Source of the DNA: GWB2-37-7 sp942492835
GTDB taxonomy: Bacteria; Bacillota; Clostridia; Lutisporales; Lutisporaceae
Length of the DNA: 64,000 nucleotides
Direction: 5' to 3'
Assembly (NCBI GenBank): GCA_942492835.1
Contig: OW818645.1
Coordinates: 2,108,001 to 2,172,000, forward strand
Part shown: in pieces, positions 24,062 to 33,424 of the stretch
Layout: every line of letters begins with the position of its first letter
How positions within the stretch are numbered: the stretch's first letter is position 1
The notes under the pieces: model-generated
Databases searched by the model: none
Told to the model about the DNA's origin: nothing
The model's input: only the letters and a program-made list of their open reading frames with translations
Program-made: the position numbers and the translations under genes

Positions 24062-24577
24062 CTATTCCTTACTATTTATCTTCTTTTTTAGACATCTACT
24101 TATTGCCAGCTGCTCCTCAACTGATAATTGATAACTGGAAGTTCCATTGTCTACTGGTTTTGCATAACCTATAAACTCATTTCTACCATATATCCCCGTA
24201 AAAACAATTCCGCAATCATTATTATCTAATAAAGCTATAGAGTAGCTTAAGTCACTACCTGTATCATTAAAAGCATTATATCTTACTATGCTATGCTTCT
24301 GAATACATTTTTCTAATTGCTCCTGAATAAGCTCTTGTTGCTTTTTCACCGCAGCAAACTTCTCATCATTCGCACTTAAATTCTCCAAGTTTTCTAACAA
24401 CACACCCTCAATGTTCTTACCATTAGTTCCTCTCATAAACTTTTTATATTTCTTGTTTAATGCAGATAATTGAGAGGATAATATTATATTCCATGTAAAG
24501 CTTATAACAATTATTACACCTAATATTATTACCATCAGAAATAAATTGTTTTCTAGATACAAATTCACAGCATCCAT
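24062..24577 (-). CDS. DUF4446 family membrane protein
   Basis: A 171-residue protein of the DUF4446 family found next to parAB in many Clostridia. One N-terminal membrane helix (about residues 12-32), a coiled-coil-like region (about 40-100), then a small beta-rich domain with RYNAFNDTGSDLSYSIALLD and GIVFTGIYGRNE, the family core. The function is unknown. ATG at 24577 lies 2 nt after the stop of the upstream aminotransferase-fold gene, so the two are translationally coupled. Confidence 0.85.
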   Translation of the reverse strand: MDAVNLYLENNLFLMVIILGVIIVISFTWNIILSSQLSALNKKYKKFMRGTNGKNIEGVLLENLENLSANDEKFAAVKKQQELIQEQLEKCIQKHSIVRYNAFNDTGSDLSYSIALLDNNDCGIVFTGIYGRNEFIGYAKPVDNGTSSYQLSVEEQLAISRCLKKKINSKE

Positions 24578-24579
24578 AT

Positions 24580-25728
24580 TTATAAACACACCTCTTTTGA
24601 TATTGATTTCAAGGCTTCTATAGCGATATCTACTTCATTTTTAGTATTAAAATACCCAAAACTAAATCTTACTGTACCTTGATCAAAGGTTCCTATAGTT
24701 TTATGTGCCATCGGTGCACAATGCAAACCCGGTCTTGTTGCTATATCATAATTCTTATCTAATGCAAAACTTACTTCCGATGATGTTTTTCCCTTTATAT
24801 TTAAGGATACAACTGGTGCATGATTTTCCACATCTAATAGTCCATATAAGATTATATCTTTTATTTCAGAAGCTTGTTGAATAAAATACTTTGTTATTGT
24901 CTCCTCGTGCTTTCTTATGTTTTCTATACCTTTTTCTTTAATAAAGCTTAGTCCTGAAGCCAACCCTGCAATACCAGGCGTGTTTGGCGTACCACTTTCA
25001 AATTTATCAGGTAAAATTTCCGGTTGTTCAAGAGATTCGGACATACTACCTGTGCCACCCTCTCTCATTTGTCTCAATGGAATTCCTTCTCTAATATAAA
25101 ATCCTCCAACTCCTTGGGGGCCCATCAAACCTTTATGTCCAGTGAAAGTCAGTATGTCAATATTCATATCCTCAACATCTATATTATAAGTTCCAGCAGT
25201 TTGTGCTGAGTCCACTATAAATATTAATTTTTCATTATGTGCTAATAAACCCATTTCTTTTATTGGCATTTTTGTGCCTATAATATTAGAAGCATGAGTA
25301 CTTATTATTACTTTTGTACTAGGTTTAATTGCTTTTGAAATTTCCTCAAGAGACAATTCTCCCTTTTTATTGCACTGAATTATTGTAGTTTCTACTCCTT
25401 GTTTTTCCAATGTTTTTAGTGGTCTTAATACAGAATTGTGCTCCATACTTGTGGTTATTACATGGTCACCACTTTTTAGTATCCCTTTTAACGCCGCATT
25501 TATAGCATCTGTTGCATTAAGAGAAAATATTACATTGTCTGACTTTTTTGAATTTATCATCTCTGAAAACAGTTCTCTGGCTTCAAGTAATATTCTTCCT
25601 GCTTCTAAAGATAATCTATGTCCAGATCGTCCTGGATTTGCACCATACTCTCTCATACATTTATCAACTGCCTTATAAACGCACTCAGGTTTTGGGAAAC
25701 TCGTTGCAGCATTATCAAAATATATCAT
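24580..25728 (-). CDS. Cysteine desulfurase-like PLP enzyme (class V aminotransferase fold)
   Basis: A 382-residue PLP enzyme. It has the N-terminal MIYFDNAATSFPKPE, cofactor contacts (ATDAIN, SMEHNSV, VDSAQTAG), the PLP lysine in FTGHKG near residue 204 and the active-site cysteine in PGLHCAPMAHK near 340. The family usually removes sulfur from cysteine for iron-sulfur clusters or tRNA thiolation. This subgroup, often next to DUF4446 and parAB in Clostridia, is not iscS or sufS itself and its partner is unknown. No scaffold genes are nearby. It is preceded by two parS sites. Confidence 0.88.
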   Translation of the reverse strand: MIYFDNAATSFPKPECVYKAVDKCMREYGANPGRSGHRLSLEAGRILLEARELFSEMINSKKSDNVIFSLNATDAINAALKGILKSGDHVITTSMEHNSVLRPLKTLEKQGVETTIIQCNKKGELSLEEISKAIKPSTKVIISTHASNIIGTKMPIKEMGLLAHNEKLIFIVDSAQTAGTYNIDVEDMNIDILTFTGHKGLMGPQGVGGFYIREGIPLRQMREGGTGSMSESLEQPEILPDKFESGTPNTPGIAGLASGLSFIKEKGIENIRKHEETITKYFIQQASEIKDIILYGLLDVENHAPVVSLNIKGKTSSEVSFALDKNYDIATRPGLHCAPMAHKTIGTFDQGTVRFSFGYFNTKNEVDIAIEALKSISKEVCL

Positions 25729-25739
25729 TTTTACTCCTT

Positions 25740-25755
25740 TGTTTCACGTGAAACA
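25740..25755. promoter_or_regulatory. parS centromere site, perfect
   Basis: TGTTTCACGTGAAACA, the consensus 16-bp ParB/Spo0J palindrome. It lies in the gap between parB and the cysteine desulfurase-like gene, about 10.6 kb from dnaA, where ParB would load and spread for origin segregation. Confidence 0.97.
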
Positions 25756-25775
25756 TTATTTTCTCTTTGCAAATA

Positions 25776-25791
25776 TGTTTCACATGAAACA
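25776..25791. promoter_or_regulatory. Second parS-like site, one mismatch
   Basis: TGTTTCACATGAAACA, differing from the consensus by one central base (CG to CA). Centre-to-centre distance to the perfect site is 36 bp. It may be a weaker ParB site, or a site discriminating ParB from its paralogue Noc. Confidence 0.75.
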
Positions 25792-25883
25792 TATGCATGA
25801 TATCTGTTTATTATCGTTTTAAGCAACTTTGCTTATTAGCAATGTAAATACATTGCTAGGTCAAAAACAATTCATTGTAGGTC

Positions 25884-25916
25884 TTTTAAAAGAGCCGCTA
25901 TTTTTCCAGCAGCTCT
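25884..25916 (-). terminator. Terminator overlapping the parB 3' coding end
   Basis: On the minus strand a 9-bp stem with one G-U pair (25916-25908 with 25899-25891, AGAGCTGCT/AGCGGCTCT) is followed by TTTTAAA. The 5' arm is made of the last parB codons and the loop includes the stop region. Confidence 0.75.
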
Positions 25917-26731
25917 AATATTCTTTCCAAATCATCGTTATTATAGTACTCTATTTCTATTTTACCTTTAGATTTTTTATGTACTATACTCACTTTAGTA
26001 GCTAATGCTTTTTTTAGTCTTTCTTCCAATTCTATGATTTCTACACTTTTTTTATTTTCTTTCTTTGGCTCACCTTTTTCCTTTTGCATTACAAGTTTCT
26101 CGATATCCCTTACATTTAGTTGCTGGTCGATTATTTTCAGCGCAATTTCTATTTGTCTCTTTTTATCTGTTATTGACAAAAGTGCTCTTGCATGTCCAGC
26201 TGAAATTTTTCCTTGTACTACAAATTCTTTAATTTCTCCCGGAAGATTTAAAAGTCTTAGTGTGTTTGCAATTGCAGATCTACTTCTGCCTATTTTTTCT
26301 GATATTTCTTCCTGTGTCATATCGTGCTCTTCAATTAAACTCTTATAAGCTATAGCTTCTTCAATAGCATTTAAATCCTGTCGTTGTAAATTCTCTATTA
26401 AAGCTATTTCCATAACTTGAATATTACTATAATCCTTTACAACCACTGGCACTGACTTCAAACCTGCTAATCTTGCTGCTCGCCATCTTCTTTCTCCTGC
26501 AACAATTTGATAGTTTTCATCAATCTTCCTTACAATGATCGGCTGTACTACGCCATGCTGCTTTATAGAATCAGCTAATTCCTGCAAGGATTGATCATCA
26601 AAATTTCTTCTAGGCTGATTTTGATTTGCTTCAAGCTCTGTAATCCTCAACTCAGATATCGAAGACCCTACATCCTGATCATTCTCTCTTATTAAAGCAC
26701 CTAGCCCTTTTCCTAATCCATGTTTATTCAT
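25898..26731 (-). CDS. parB: Chromosome partitioning protein ParB (Spo0J)
   Basis: A 277-residue CTP-dependent DNA clamp that loads at parS and helps segregate the origin. N-terminal ParA-interaction peptide (KHGLGKGLGALI). CTPase motifs: NQPRRNFDD and GERRWRAARL near residue 80, ENLQRQDLNAIEEA near 115. The central helix-turn-helix reads MTQEEISEKIGRSRSAIAN. A C-terminal dimer domain ends in ELLEK. It overlaps the upstream parA by one base (TAATG). Two parS sites lie just downstream. Confidence 0.97.
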   Translation of the reverse strand: MNKHGLGKGLGALIRENDQDVGSSISELRITELEANQNQPRRNFDDQSLQELADSIKQHGVVQPIIVRKIDENYQIVAGERRWRAARLAGLKSVPVVVKDYSNIQVMEIALIENLQRQDLNAIEEAIAYKSLIEEHDMTQEEISEKIGRSRSAIANTLRLLNLPGEIKEFVVQGKISAGHARALLSITDKKRQIEIALKIIDQQLNVRDIEKLVMQKEKGEPKKENKKSVEIIELEERLKKALATKVSIVHKKSKGKIEIEYYNNDDLERILELLEK

Positions 26732-27504
26732 TAGTATACACCTTCACTTAAATATATAAATTCTTCTGCCAAATCGCTGTATGCTTCAGCACCCTTTGAT
26801 TTATTATCGTACTTAATGATTGATAGTCCATAGCTCGGTGCTTCAGCAAGTCTGACATTTCTCGGAATCATAGTCGTATAAACCTTGCCCTTAAAATACT
26901 TCTTAACTTCATCTACGACTTGGATAGATAGGTTAGTTCTGCCATCAAACATACTAAGTACTACGCCTTCTATCTCCAAATCGGGATTAAGACCCTTCTT
27001 TACTAGCTTTATAGTATTCATCAATTGGCTTACGCCTTCCAAAGCGTAATACTCACACTGTATAGGTATAAGCACGCTGTCTACTGCCGATAAAGCATTT
27101 ATTGATAATAAGCCCAAAGATGGAGGACAATCAATAAAGACATAGTCAAACCTATCCTTTATACTGTCGATGCAATCTTTTAGCTTTAACTCTCTTTCAT
27201 TTAGCGTTGTAAGCTCAATTTCAGCTCCTGCCAGCTGTACACTGGAAGGAATTAAATATAGATTTTCTTGATTTGTTTCAACAATGCAATCCTTGGCATC
27301 AGTACTTCCTATTAAAGCGTCATATATTGTATAACTCAATAAATTCTTATCAATTCCAATGCCACTTGTTGTATTTCCTTGAGGATCGATATCGATCATA
27401 AGAATTTTTTTTCCTTGTTCAGCTAAACAAGCACAAAGATTGATCACCGTTGTTGTTTTGCCTACACCACCCTTCTGGTTAAAGACAGCGATAGATTTTG
27501 ACAT
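26731..27504 (-). CDS. parA: Chromosome partitioning ATPase ParA (Soj)
   Basis: A 257-residue ParA/MinD ATPase. Deviant Walker A KGGVGKTTT near the N-terminus, IDIDPQGNTTSG (A' motif), then Walker B region YVFIDCPPSLG and the PIQCEYYALEG segment. It binds DNA as an ATP dimer and is stimulated by ParB. In Bacillus, Soj also controls DnaA. ATG at 27504 follows GAGGGG. It ends on the parB start codon. Confidence 0.97.
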   Translation of the reverse strand: MSKSIAVFNQKGGVGKTTTVINLCACLAEQGKKILMIDIDPQGNTTSGIGIDKNLLSYTIYDALIGSTDAKDCIVETNQENLYLIPSSVQLAGAEIELTTLNERELKLKDCIDSIKDRFDYVFIDCPPSLGLLSINALSAVDSVLIPIQCEYYALEGVSQLMNTIKLVKKGLNPDLEIEGVVLSMFDGRTNLSIQVVDEVKKYFKGKVYTTMIPRNVRLAEAPSYGLSIIKYDNKSKGAEAYSDLAEEFIYLSEGVY

Positions 27505-27776
27505 ACCCACACCCCTCAGCTACTCATTTGTAATATAATTACTTCTATATCTATAATATAATAAATTACCCTAATATAAAAGAAAAACTTGCCTAAACCT
27601 CAAATTTAATCAATAAACTTCGTGTTTTGTTAAAAATCTACTTATTATTGACAAATAAATCTTTGTAATATCGCCGTGATATAGAAATATAATATATAGA
27701 ACGTATTATTTTGTTAATGTAAATTGTTTAGCTCGATACAAATAGTTTAATTTTTCAATAGAAAAAGGAGGATAAG

Positions 27777-28046
27777 ATGCTAAAAGCAATTTTTTCTACT
27801 TTTATTTTAGTTTTTATTGCAGAGCTAGGGGATAAAACACAACTTGCTACTATGCTTATTTCAGCAAAGTCAAAATCAATTGTTCCAGTATTTATAGGTG
27901 CAAGCTTAGCTTTAGTCTGCTCATCTGCTATGGGCGTTTTTGCAGGTACATATCTATCTAAGTATGTTCCTCCACTATATATTCAAAATACCGCAGGCGT
28001 ATTGTTTCTACTAATGGGGATTTTGATATTGTCTGGTAAAATATAA
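27777..28046 (+). CDS. GDT1/TMEM165 (UPF0016) family half-size cation transporter
   Basis: An 89-residue membrane protein with three predicted helices. The family motif E-x-G-D-K-T-Q is seen as AELGDKTQLATML near residue 17. Full-size members have two such units; this gene encodes one, so it would act as a homodimer or with a partner. Known relatives move Mn or Ca ions out of the cytoplasm. AAAAAGGAGGATAAG precedes the ATG. It is the only plus-strand gene in this stretch. Confidence 0.88.
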   Translation: MLKAIFSTFILVFIAELGDKTQLATMLISAKSKSIVPVFIGASLALVCSSAMGVFAGTYLSKYVPPLYIQNTAGVLFLLMGILILSGKI

Positions 28047-28084
28047 CCTTAATAGACTGCACCTAAGAGAATTTCAAAGCACAT

Positions 28085-28149
28085 AAAAAAGAACCCATTT
28101 GTAATAGAAATCTAGATAGCTTCTATTTAATCAAGTTGGGTTCTTTTTC
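28085..28149. terminator. Bidirectional terminator between the GDT1-like gene and noc
   Basis: A long stem AAAAAAGAACCCA with TGGGTTCTTTTT (28085-28097 with 28137-28148) encloses an inner weaker hairpin (AATAGAA/TTCTATT). A and T runs on both ends let it serve both convergent genes. Confidence 0.75.
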
Positions 28150-28219
28150 ATTATTTAATTATTAATATAATTTAGTATAACTATTTCTATGCAATAATAG
28201 TGTACTAGCTGGTACTTTA

Positions 28220-29020
28220 TTATCTTTTCGGTACTTTTAAGGTAATTTCTATATATTCACCCTTATCAACTTGTCCGTATTCAACATTATGACCCGTTTT
28301 TAATATCTCTTTATACGTATTCTTAATAGAGTTTATATATATATTATAGTTTATTTTCCCCCGCATTTTTCTCTGTACTTTATTGTCTGTATTTGTTGCA
28401 GCAGCTTCATCTAGCATCTTTTCTATTAGCTCTTCGGTTTTCTTTACATTTAGCTGCTTCTTTAAAACAGCCTTCAGTGCCTTTATCTGCATTGCCTCAT
28501 CTGGAAGCTTCAATAGTGCTCTTGCATGTCGCTCAGTTAAGCCATTACTTAACAATGCAGCTTTAACATCATTTGGAAGCTTTAATAGTCTTAGCTTATT
28601 TGCTATAGTTGACTGCTTTTTACCTACCTTCTGTGCTAGCTCCTCCTGAGTTATGCCATGATCTGTTATAAGATTAAAATATCCTTCTGCTTCTTCCATG
28701 AAGTTTAAATCTTCTCTTTGAAGATTCTCTATAAGTGCAATTACTGCAGAATCCTGCTCAACTATTTCAACAACAATAGCAGGTATAAACTTTGCTCCCG
28801 CCAACTTTGAAGCCCTAAGCCTTCTTTCCCCCGAAATAAGTTCATAAAAATTATCACCTATACTTCTCACATTTATAGGCTGTAACACTCCATATTGTTT
28901 AATGGATGTCGATAATTCCTCTAACGCATTCTTGTTAAACTCTTTTCGTGGCTGATACGGATTGGGTGCTATTCGGTCAACCGATATATTTAAGACTACC
29001 AAATTCTCACTCAAGTCCAT
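28220..29020 (-). CDS. noc: Nucleoid occlusion protein Noc (ParB paralogue)
   Basis: A ParB-family protein of about 266 residues. It has the same CTPase motifs as ParB (NPYQPRKEFN, SGERRLRASKL, ENLQREDLNFMEEA) and the helix-turn-helix ITQEELAQKVGKKQSTIANK. It lies next to rsmG as in Bacillus, where Noc blocks septum formation over the nucleoid. Its sites (NBS) differ from parS. I saw no clear NBS in the window. The start is uncertain: GAGAGGA lies close to two ATGs (29023 and 29020), while the ATG at 29038 has no ribosome binding site. Confidence 0.85.
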   Translation of the reverse strand: MDLSENLVVLNISVDRIAPNPYQPRKEFNKNALEELSTSIKQYGVLQPINVRSIGDNFYELISGERRLRASKLAGAKFIPAIVVEIVEQDSAVIALIENLQREDLNFMEEAEGYFNLITDHGITQEELAQKVGKKQSTIANKLRLLKLPNDVKAALLSNGLTERHARALLKLPDEAMQIKALKAVLKKQLNVKKTEELIEKMLDEAAATNTDNKVQRKMRGKINYNIYINSIKNTYKEILKTGHNVEYGQVDKGEYIEITLKVPKR

Positions 29021-29171
29021 CATTCCTCTCAAATTCATTAAAGCTTGTACAAAATAAATATATTATACCGTATTTTAAATGATTCGCCATAAAGCTAATA
29101 CTTCCTTCTAATTATTGTTTAAATAGGACAATTATAACATGATTATTTTTCTACAAAATATTTAAGTTGTG

Positions 29172-29900
29172 TCATAGAATGGGGTCTGCTGATGGTTTTC
29201 CAGCCTTCCTAGGATATTTTGTCGGTGTAATCTTTATCTTCTCAATAATTATAATATAATGTGTAATATCACTATAAGGTAACTTATAGCTTTTTACCTC
29301 TTTCAATCTTCCTCCTAAAGTCTTTATAGCAGCATCCGCGTTATCTAGCTCTTCTTTATATGAAGGACCCTTTTGACAAACAAAATATCCCCCAACCTTA
29401 ACAAAAGGAAGGCAGTATTCACATAGAACATTCATAGCAGCCACTGCTCGCGACAATACAATATTATACCTCTCTCGATGCTGCTTGCTAATCCCTGCAT
29501 CCTCAGCTCTAGAGTGAAGTAATGTAACTTCTTTAAGTTCTGTTTTGCTTACTACATCCTCCAAATATTTGATACGTTTATTAAGTGAGTCCAGTAGAGT
29601 AATACTTACCTTCTCATTCAAAATCTTTATCGGTATCCCTGGGAAGCCTGCACCTGTTCCTACATCAATAATATTGTCCCCAGCCTTTATATATCCTGTA
29701 GCTAAGCATGTAGCTGAATCAAGGAAATGCTTTATGTCTACCTCTTCAGGCTCTGTAATAGAAGTGAGGTTAATTTTCTCATTCCACTCAAGCATTAACT
29801 CCTTAAAAACTTCAAGCTTCTCGACTTGCTCTGTAGTAAACTCAATATTTAATTGCTCTAAGCCACCTTTAAGCAGCGATTTATATTCCAACTTATTCAC
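29172..29900 (-). CDS. rsmG: 16S rRNA (guanine527-N7)-methyltransferase
   Basis: A 242-residue SAM-dependent enzyme that methylates G527 in the 530 loop of 16S rRNA. Motifs: EWNEKINLTSI, then DVGTGAGFPGIPIKI for SAM binding, LLDSLNKRIKYLE, LSRAVA and CQKGPSY. The last 15 residues (KYPRKAGKPSADPIL) are the normal RsmG tail. It overlaps the mnmG end by 8 nt. Confidence 0.96.
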   Translation of the reverse strand: MNKLEYKSLLKGGLEQLNIEFTTEQVEKLEVFKELMLEWNEKINLTSITEPEEVDIKHFLDSATCLATGYIKAGDNIIDVGTGAGFPGIPIKILNEKVSITLLDSLNKRIKYLEDVVSKTELKEVTLLHSRAEDAGISKQHRERYNIVLSRAVAAMNVLCEYCLPFVKVGGYFVCQKGPSYKEELDNADAAIKTLGGRLKEVKSYKLPYSDITHYIIIIEKIKITPTKYPRKAGKPSADPIL

Positions 29901-31779
29901 TCCTTCTAGTTCTTCGAAGCTGTTCTATGTAAACCATAAGCACCGATATATCAGCAGGCGATACTCCCGAAATTCTAGAAGCTTGACCTAAGTTATCAGG
30001 CTTTATGCTAGTCAACTTCTGCCTAGCCTCTATAGATATACCTTTTATCTCCATAAAGTCAATTTCCTTTGAAATCTTCTTGTTTTCCAGTTTTTTGAAT
30101 TGCTCTGCTTGCTTTAACTGCTTTTTAATATAGCCCTCATATTTTATTTTAATTTCAACTTCTTCTGCTAATTCTCTTTCAAGCTCTGGCATAGAATCGT
30201 CTATTTCCTTAAGCGTGTGGTAAGAAATTTCTGGTCGCCTCAATAACTCAAATAAGCTAATTCCACTTTTAATTTCAGTACTATTATACTTTTCAAAATA
30301 TGCCTTTACATTATCAGAAAATGTAACTCTTTTATTTTCTAGACGTCTTATTTCTTGTTCAACTGCACTCTTTTTTTCGATATACCTTTTATATCTCTCC
30401 TCAGAAACTAAACCTATATCATAACCCTTTTGAGTCAGCCTCAAATCTGCATTGTCTTGCCTCAATATAAGTCTGTACTCAGCTCTGGACGTCATCATTC
30501 TATAAGGTTCATCAGTACCCTTTGTGACCAAATCATCAATCAGTACCCCTATGTAAGCTTCAGATCTATCTAAAATTAAAGGCTCTTCGCCTTTCACCTT
30601 TAAAGCTGCATTAATACCTGCCATTATACCTTGTGCGGCAGCCTCCTCATAACCAGAGCTTCCATTAATTTGACCAGCAAAAAACAAGCCTTCCACAAGC
30701 TTTGACTCTAAACTCAAATTCAATTGAGTAGGATCAATACAGTCATATTCAATTGCATAGGCAGGTCTCATCATTTGACAATTTTTAAGCCCGTCTATAC
30801 TTCGAAGCATTTTAATCTGGACATCCTCAGGTAAGCTAGAAGACATTCCCTGTACATATAGCTCTTTTGTTTGAGTTCCTTCTGGTTCCACAAAAATTTG
30901 ATGAGACTCTTTATCTGGGAAATTTATTATCTTTGTCTCTATCGATGGGCAATACCTAGGCCCAACACCTACTATATCTCCTGTATATAAGGGTGACCTA
31001 TGAAGATTATCCTTTATAATTTTATGCGTTTTTTCATTTGTATAGGTTAAATAACATGGTAACTGATCTAATTCCAAATCTCCCGTTAAAAAGGAAAAAG
31101 TATTTATATCTTTATCTCCAGGCTGCTCAGACATTTCCTCGAAATTTACAGTTCTACTATCTATCCTTGCTGGAGTTCCAGTTTTAAATCTTCTTAGTTT
31201 AATGCCAAAGCTTTCAAGATAACCAGAAAGTCTCGTGGCTGGATAAAGTCCATTTGGACCGCTCTCATAACTCACCTCACCTATTACTACTTTACTCCTA
31301 AGATATGTACCAGAGGCTATTACAAGGCTCTTACAATTGAATACCGCACCCAATTGAGTAACTATACCTGTAACTTTTCCTTTTTCAACATTGATTTTAT
31401 AAACTTCTGTTTGTTTAATATCCAGGTTTTCTTGACATTCTATAACATACTTCATTCGATCTTGATATTGTTTCTTGTCAATCTGAGCTCTCAGAGCCCT
31501 TACAGCAGGTCCTTTCTTTGTGTTTAGCATCCTTATTTGGAGCATTGTCATATCGCCATTTATACCCATCTCTCCACCTAAGGCATCAACCTCACGAACC
31601 AAGTTCCCCTTAGCAGGACCACCAAGTGATGGATTACACGGCATCATAGCCACACTATCTAGATTTATTGCTGTCACCAATGTCTTTAAACCCATTTTTG
31701 CTGAAGCTAAAGCTGCCTCACATCCTGCATGCCCCGCTCCAATTACAATTACATCATATTCACCTGCAAAGTATTCCAT
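29893..31779 (-). CDS. mnmG: tRNA uridine-5-carboxymethylaminomethyl modification enzyme, FAD subunit
   Basis: A 628-residue FAD protein that works with MnmE to modify U34 of several tRNAs. FAD-binding VIGAGHAGCEAALASA at the N-terminus, CNPSLGGPAKGNLVREVDAL, SGTYLRSKVVIGE, RRFKTGTPARI, the tRNA/FAD loop RPAYAIEYDCIDPTQL and the C-terminal helical domain (ISGVSPADISVLMVYIEQ). ATG at 31779 is chosen because GGAGTG is 5 nt upstream. It lies 10 nt after mnmE and overlaps rsmG. Confidence 0.97.
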   Translation of the reverse strand: MEYFAGEYDVIVIGAGHAGCEAALASAKMGLKTLVTAINLDSVAMMPCNPSLGGPAKGNLVREVDALGGEMGINGDMTMLQIRMLNTKKGPAVRALRAQIDKKQYQDRMKYVIECQENLDIKQTEVYKINVEKGKVTGIVTQLGAVFNCKSLVIASGTYLRSKVVIGEVSYESGPNGLYPATRLSGYLESFGIKLRRFKTGTPARIDSRTVNFEEMSEQPGDKDINTFSFLTGDLELDQLPCYLTYTNEKTHKIIKDNLHRSPLYTGDIVGVGPRYCPSIETKIINFPDKESHQIFVEPEGTQTKELYVQGMSSSLPEDVQIKMLRSIDGLKNCQMMRPAYAIEYDCIDPTQLNLSLESKLVEGLFFAGQINGSSGYEEAAAQGIMAGINAALKVKGEEPLILDRSEAYIGVLIDDLVTKGTDEPYRMMTSRAEYRLILRQDNADLRLTQKGYDIGLVSEERYKRYIEKKSAVEQEIRRLENKRVTFSDNVKAYFEKYNSTEIKSGISLFELLRRPEISYHTLKEIDDSMPELERELAEEVEIKIKYEGYIKKQLKQAEQFKKLENKKISKEIDFMEIKGISIEARQKLTSIKPDNLGQASRISGVSPADISVLMVYIEQLRRTRRSE

Positions 31780-31789
31780 AGCTTCACTC

Positions 31790-33175
31790 CTATTTACCAA
31801 CGCAAAACTTGCTAAATATTTCCCTTATTATATCCTCTTCAACTACATCTCCTGTTATCTGACCTAGTCTTTCCCAAGCTTCTTTAATATCAACAGACAA
31901 TAAATCAACAGGTATACCTGCTTTAAGAGAGCTAATAGCCTTTTCTATACTTTCTAAGGCTTTATCCAGCAAATCCTTATGTCTTATATTTGTTACTATT
32001 TTGTTTTTACTGATGCTTGCTTGCCCCTGATAAACAAAATTTTTAATTATCATTTCTAGTTTATCAATTCCTATTTGATCCTTTACAGACATTTCTACCA
32101 TGTTGCCCTCTTCAAATTTATTAGAAAAATAATCTAAATTTACTGCTAAACCCTTATCTATTTTATTCGCAGCAACTATTATCTTTTTATTTTTAATTAA
32201 GTTCATAATCTCCTGATCTTCTTCTTGTAAAGGTGAAGAAGCATCTATCGTAAAAATCACTAACTCTGCTTCATCTATTGCCGCCTTTGTTCTTTCTACC
32301 CCAATCTTTTCTATAACATCTTCTGTTTCCCTTATCCCTGCAGTATCAACTAGCTTAACAAGAATTCCACCAATATTCAGATACTCTTCAATTATATCTC
32401 TAGTCGTTCCAGGTATATCTGTAACTATTGCTCTATTCTCTTTTAATAAGATATTTAAAAGAGAGGATTTTCCTACATTAGGTCTTCCTACTATAGCAGT
32501 ACTTAAACCATCTTTTATAATCTTACCCTCTTCAAAGCTATATATAAGCTTCTTTACAGATATCAATACATTTTCTGACGTATTTAATATGTTCTCCTGC
32601 GTTACTTCCTCAATATCATGTTCAGGAAAATCAATAGAAGCTTCAATATGTGCAAGTATTGAAACAAGTTCCTCCATAATTCTATGAATTTCCTTTGACA
32701 AATCGCCTTCCAGTTGATTTAAAGCAGCATTTAATCCCTTTTCCGTTTTAGAGGTAATAACATCTATAACTGCCTCTGCCTGAGCTAAGTCTATTCTTCC
32801 ATTTAAGAACGCTCTCTTTGTAAACTCTCCAGGCTCAGCCATCAAAGCTCCATTCTTTAAAACAAGCTCCATAATCTTTCTTACAGATATAATTCCCCCA
32901 TGGCAATGTATCTCCACTACATCCTCAGTTGTATATGAATGAGGTTCTCTCATTATTATAGCTAGTACCTCATCTACTACATCCCCTTCACTATCTATAA
33001 TGTGCCCGTATGTAGCCATTCTTGAGGGAATATCAATAGTATTGATATTCTTTTTTGCTTTAAATACTTTATTTAAAATATCTATAGACTTGTTTCCGCT
33101 TAGTCTTACTATCCCTATTCCTGCTTCACCAGGTGCAGTGGCAATAGCAGCTATAGTATCCTCATAAAACATCAT
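31790..33175 (-). CDS. mnmE: tRNA modification GTPase MnmE
   Basis: A 461-residue GTPase partner of MnmG. N-terminal tetrahydrofolate-binding domain (DTIAAIATAPGEAGIGIVRLSG, GHI, HCHGG). Then the G domain with GRPNVGKSSLLN near residue 225, switch DIPGTTRD, DTAGIRETED and NKID. The C-terminal FCVGK motif ends the protein, as is characteristic. Ribosome binding site TAGGAGGAGC supports the ATG at 33175, with a second ATG right after it. First gene of mnmE-mnmG-rsmG. Confidence 0.97.
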   Translation of the reverse strand: MMFYEDTIAAIATAPGEAGIGIVRLSGNKSIDILNKVFKAKKNINTIDIPSRMATYGHIIDSEGDVVDEVLAIIMREPHSYTTEDVVEIHCHGGIISVRKIMELVLKNGALMAEPGEFTKRAFLNGRIDLAQAEAVIDVITSKTEKGLNAALNQLEGDLSKEIHRIMEELVSILAHIEASIDFPEHDIEEVTQENILNTSENVLISVKKLIYSFEEGKIIKDGLSTAIVGRPNVGKSSLLNILLKENRAIVTDIPGTTRDIIEEYLNIGGILVKLVDTAGIRETEDVIEKIGVERTKAAIDEAELVIFTIDASSPLQEEDQEIMNLIKNKKIIVAANKIDKGLAVNLDYFSNKFEEGNMVEMSVKDQIGIDKLEMIIKNFVYQGQASISKNKIVTNIRHKDLLDKALESIEKAISSLKAGIPVDLLSVDIKEAWERLGQITGDVVEEDIIREIFSKFCVGK

Positions 33176-33389
33176 ACAAGCTCCTCCTAAGTACTTATTC
33201 ATTATGTATTATACCAATTATATGTTTTACACTATACATTTACTCTTAAACTCAATACATCTTCAATATATACAATATTACTATTTTAATCATTATGGGA
33301 CAAGATAAAAATATTCATAATAAAAAAACTTGTATTGATGCATTTTACAGAAATAATGTTTTAGATAGCGTTATCTTTCCTATACATTA

Positions 33390-33422
33390 TTAAAATAAAA
33401 CCCAGTATTTCTACTGGGTTTT
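33390..33422 (-). terminator. Terminator of the rpmH-khpB operon
   Basis: An 11-bp stem (AAAACCCAGTA, 33422-33412 with 33407-33397), loop of 4 nt, then TTTTATTTTA on the minus strand, directly past the khpB stop. Confidence 0.9.
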
Positions 33423-33424
33423 CA

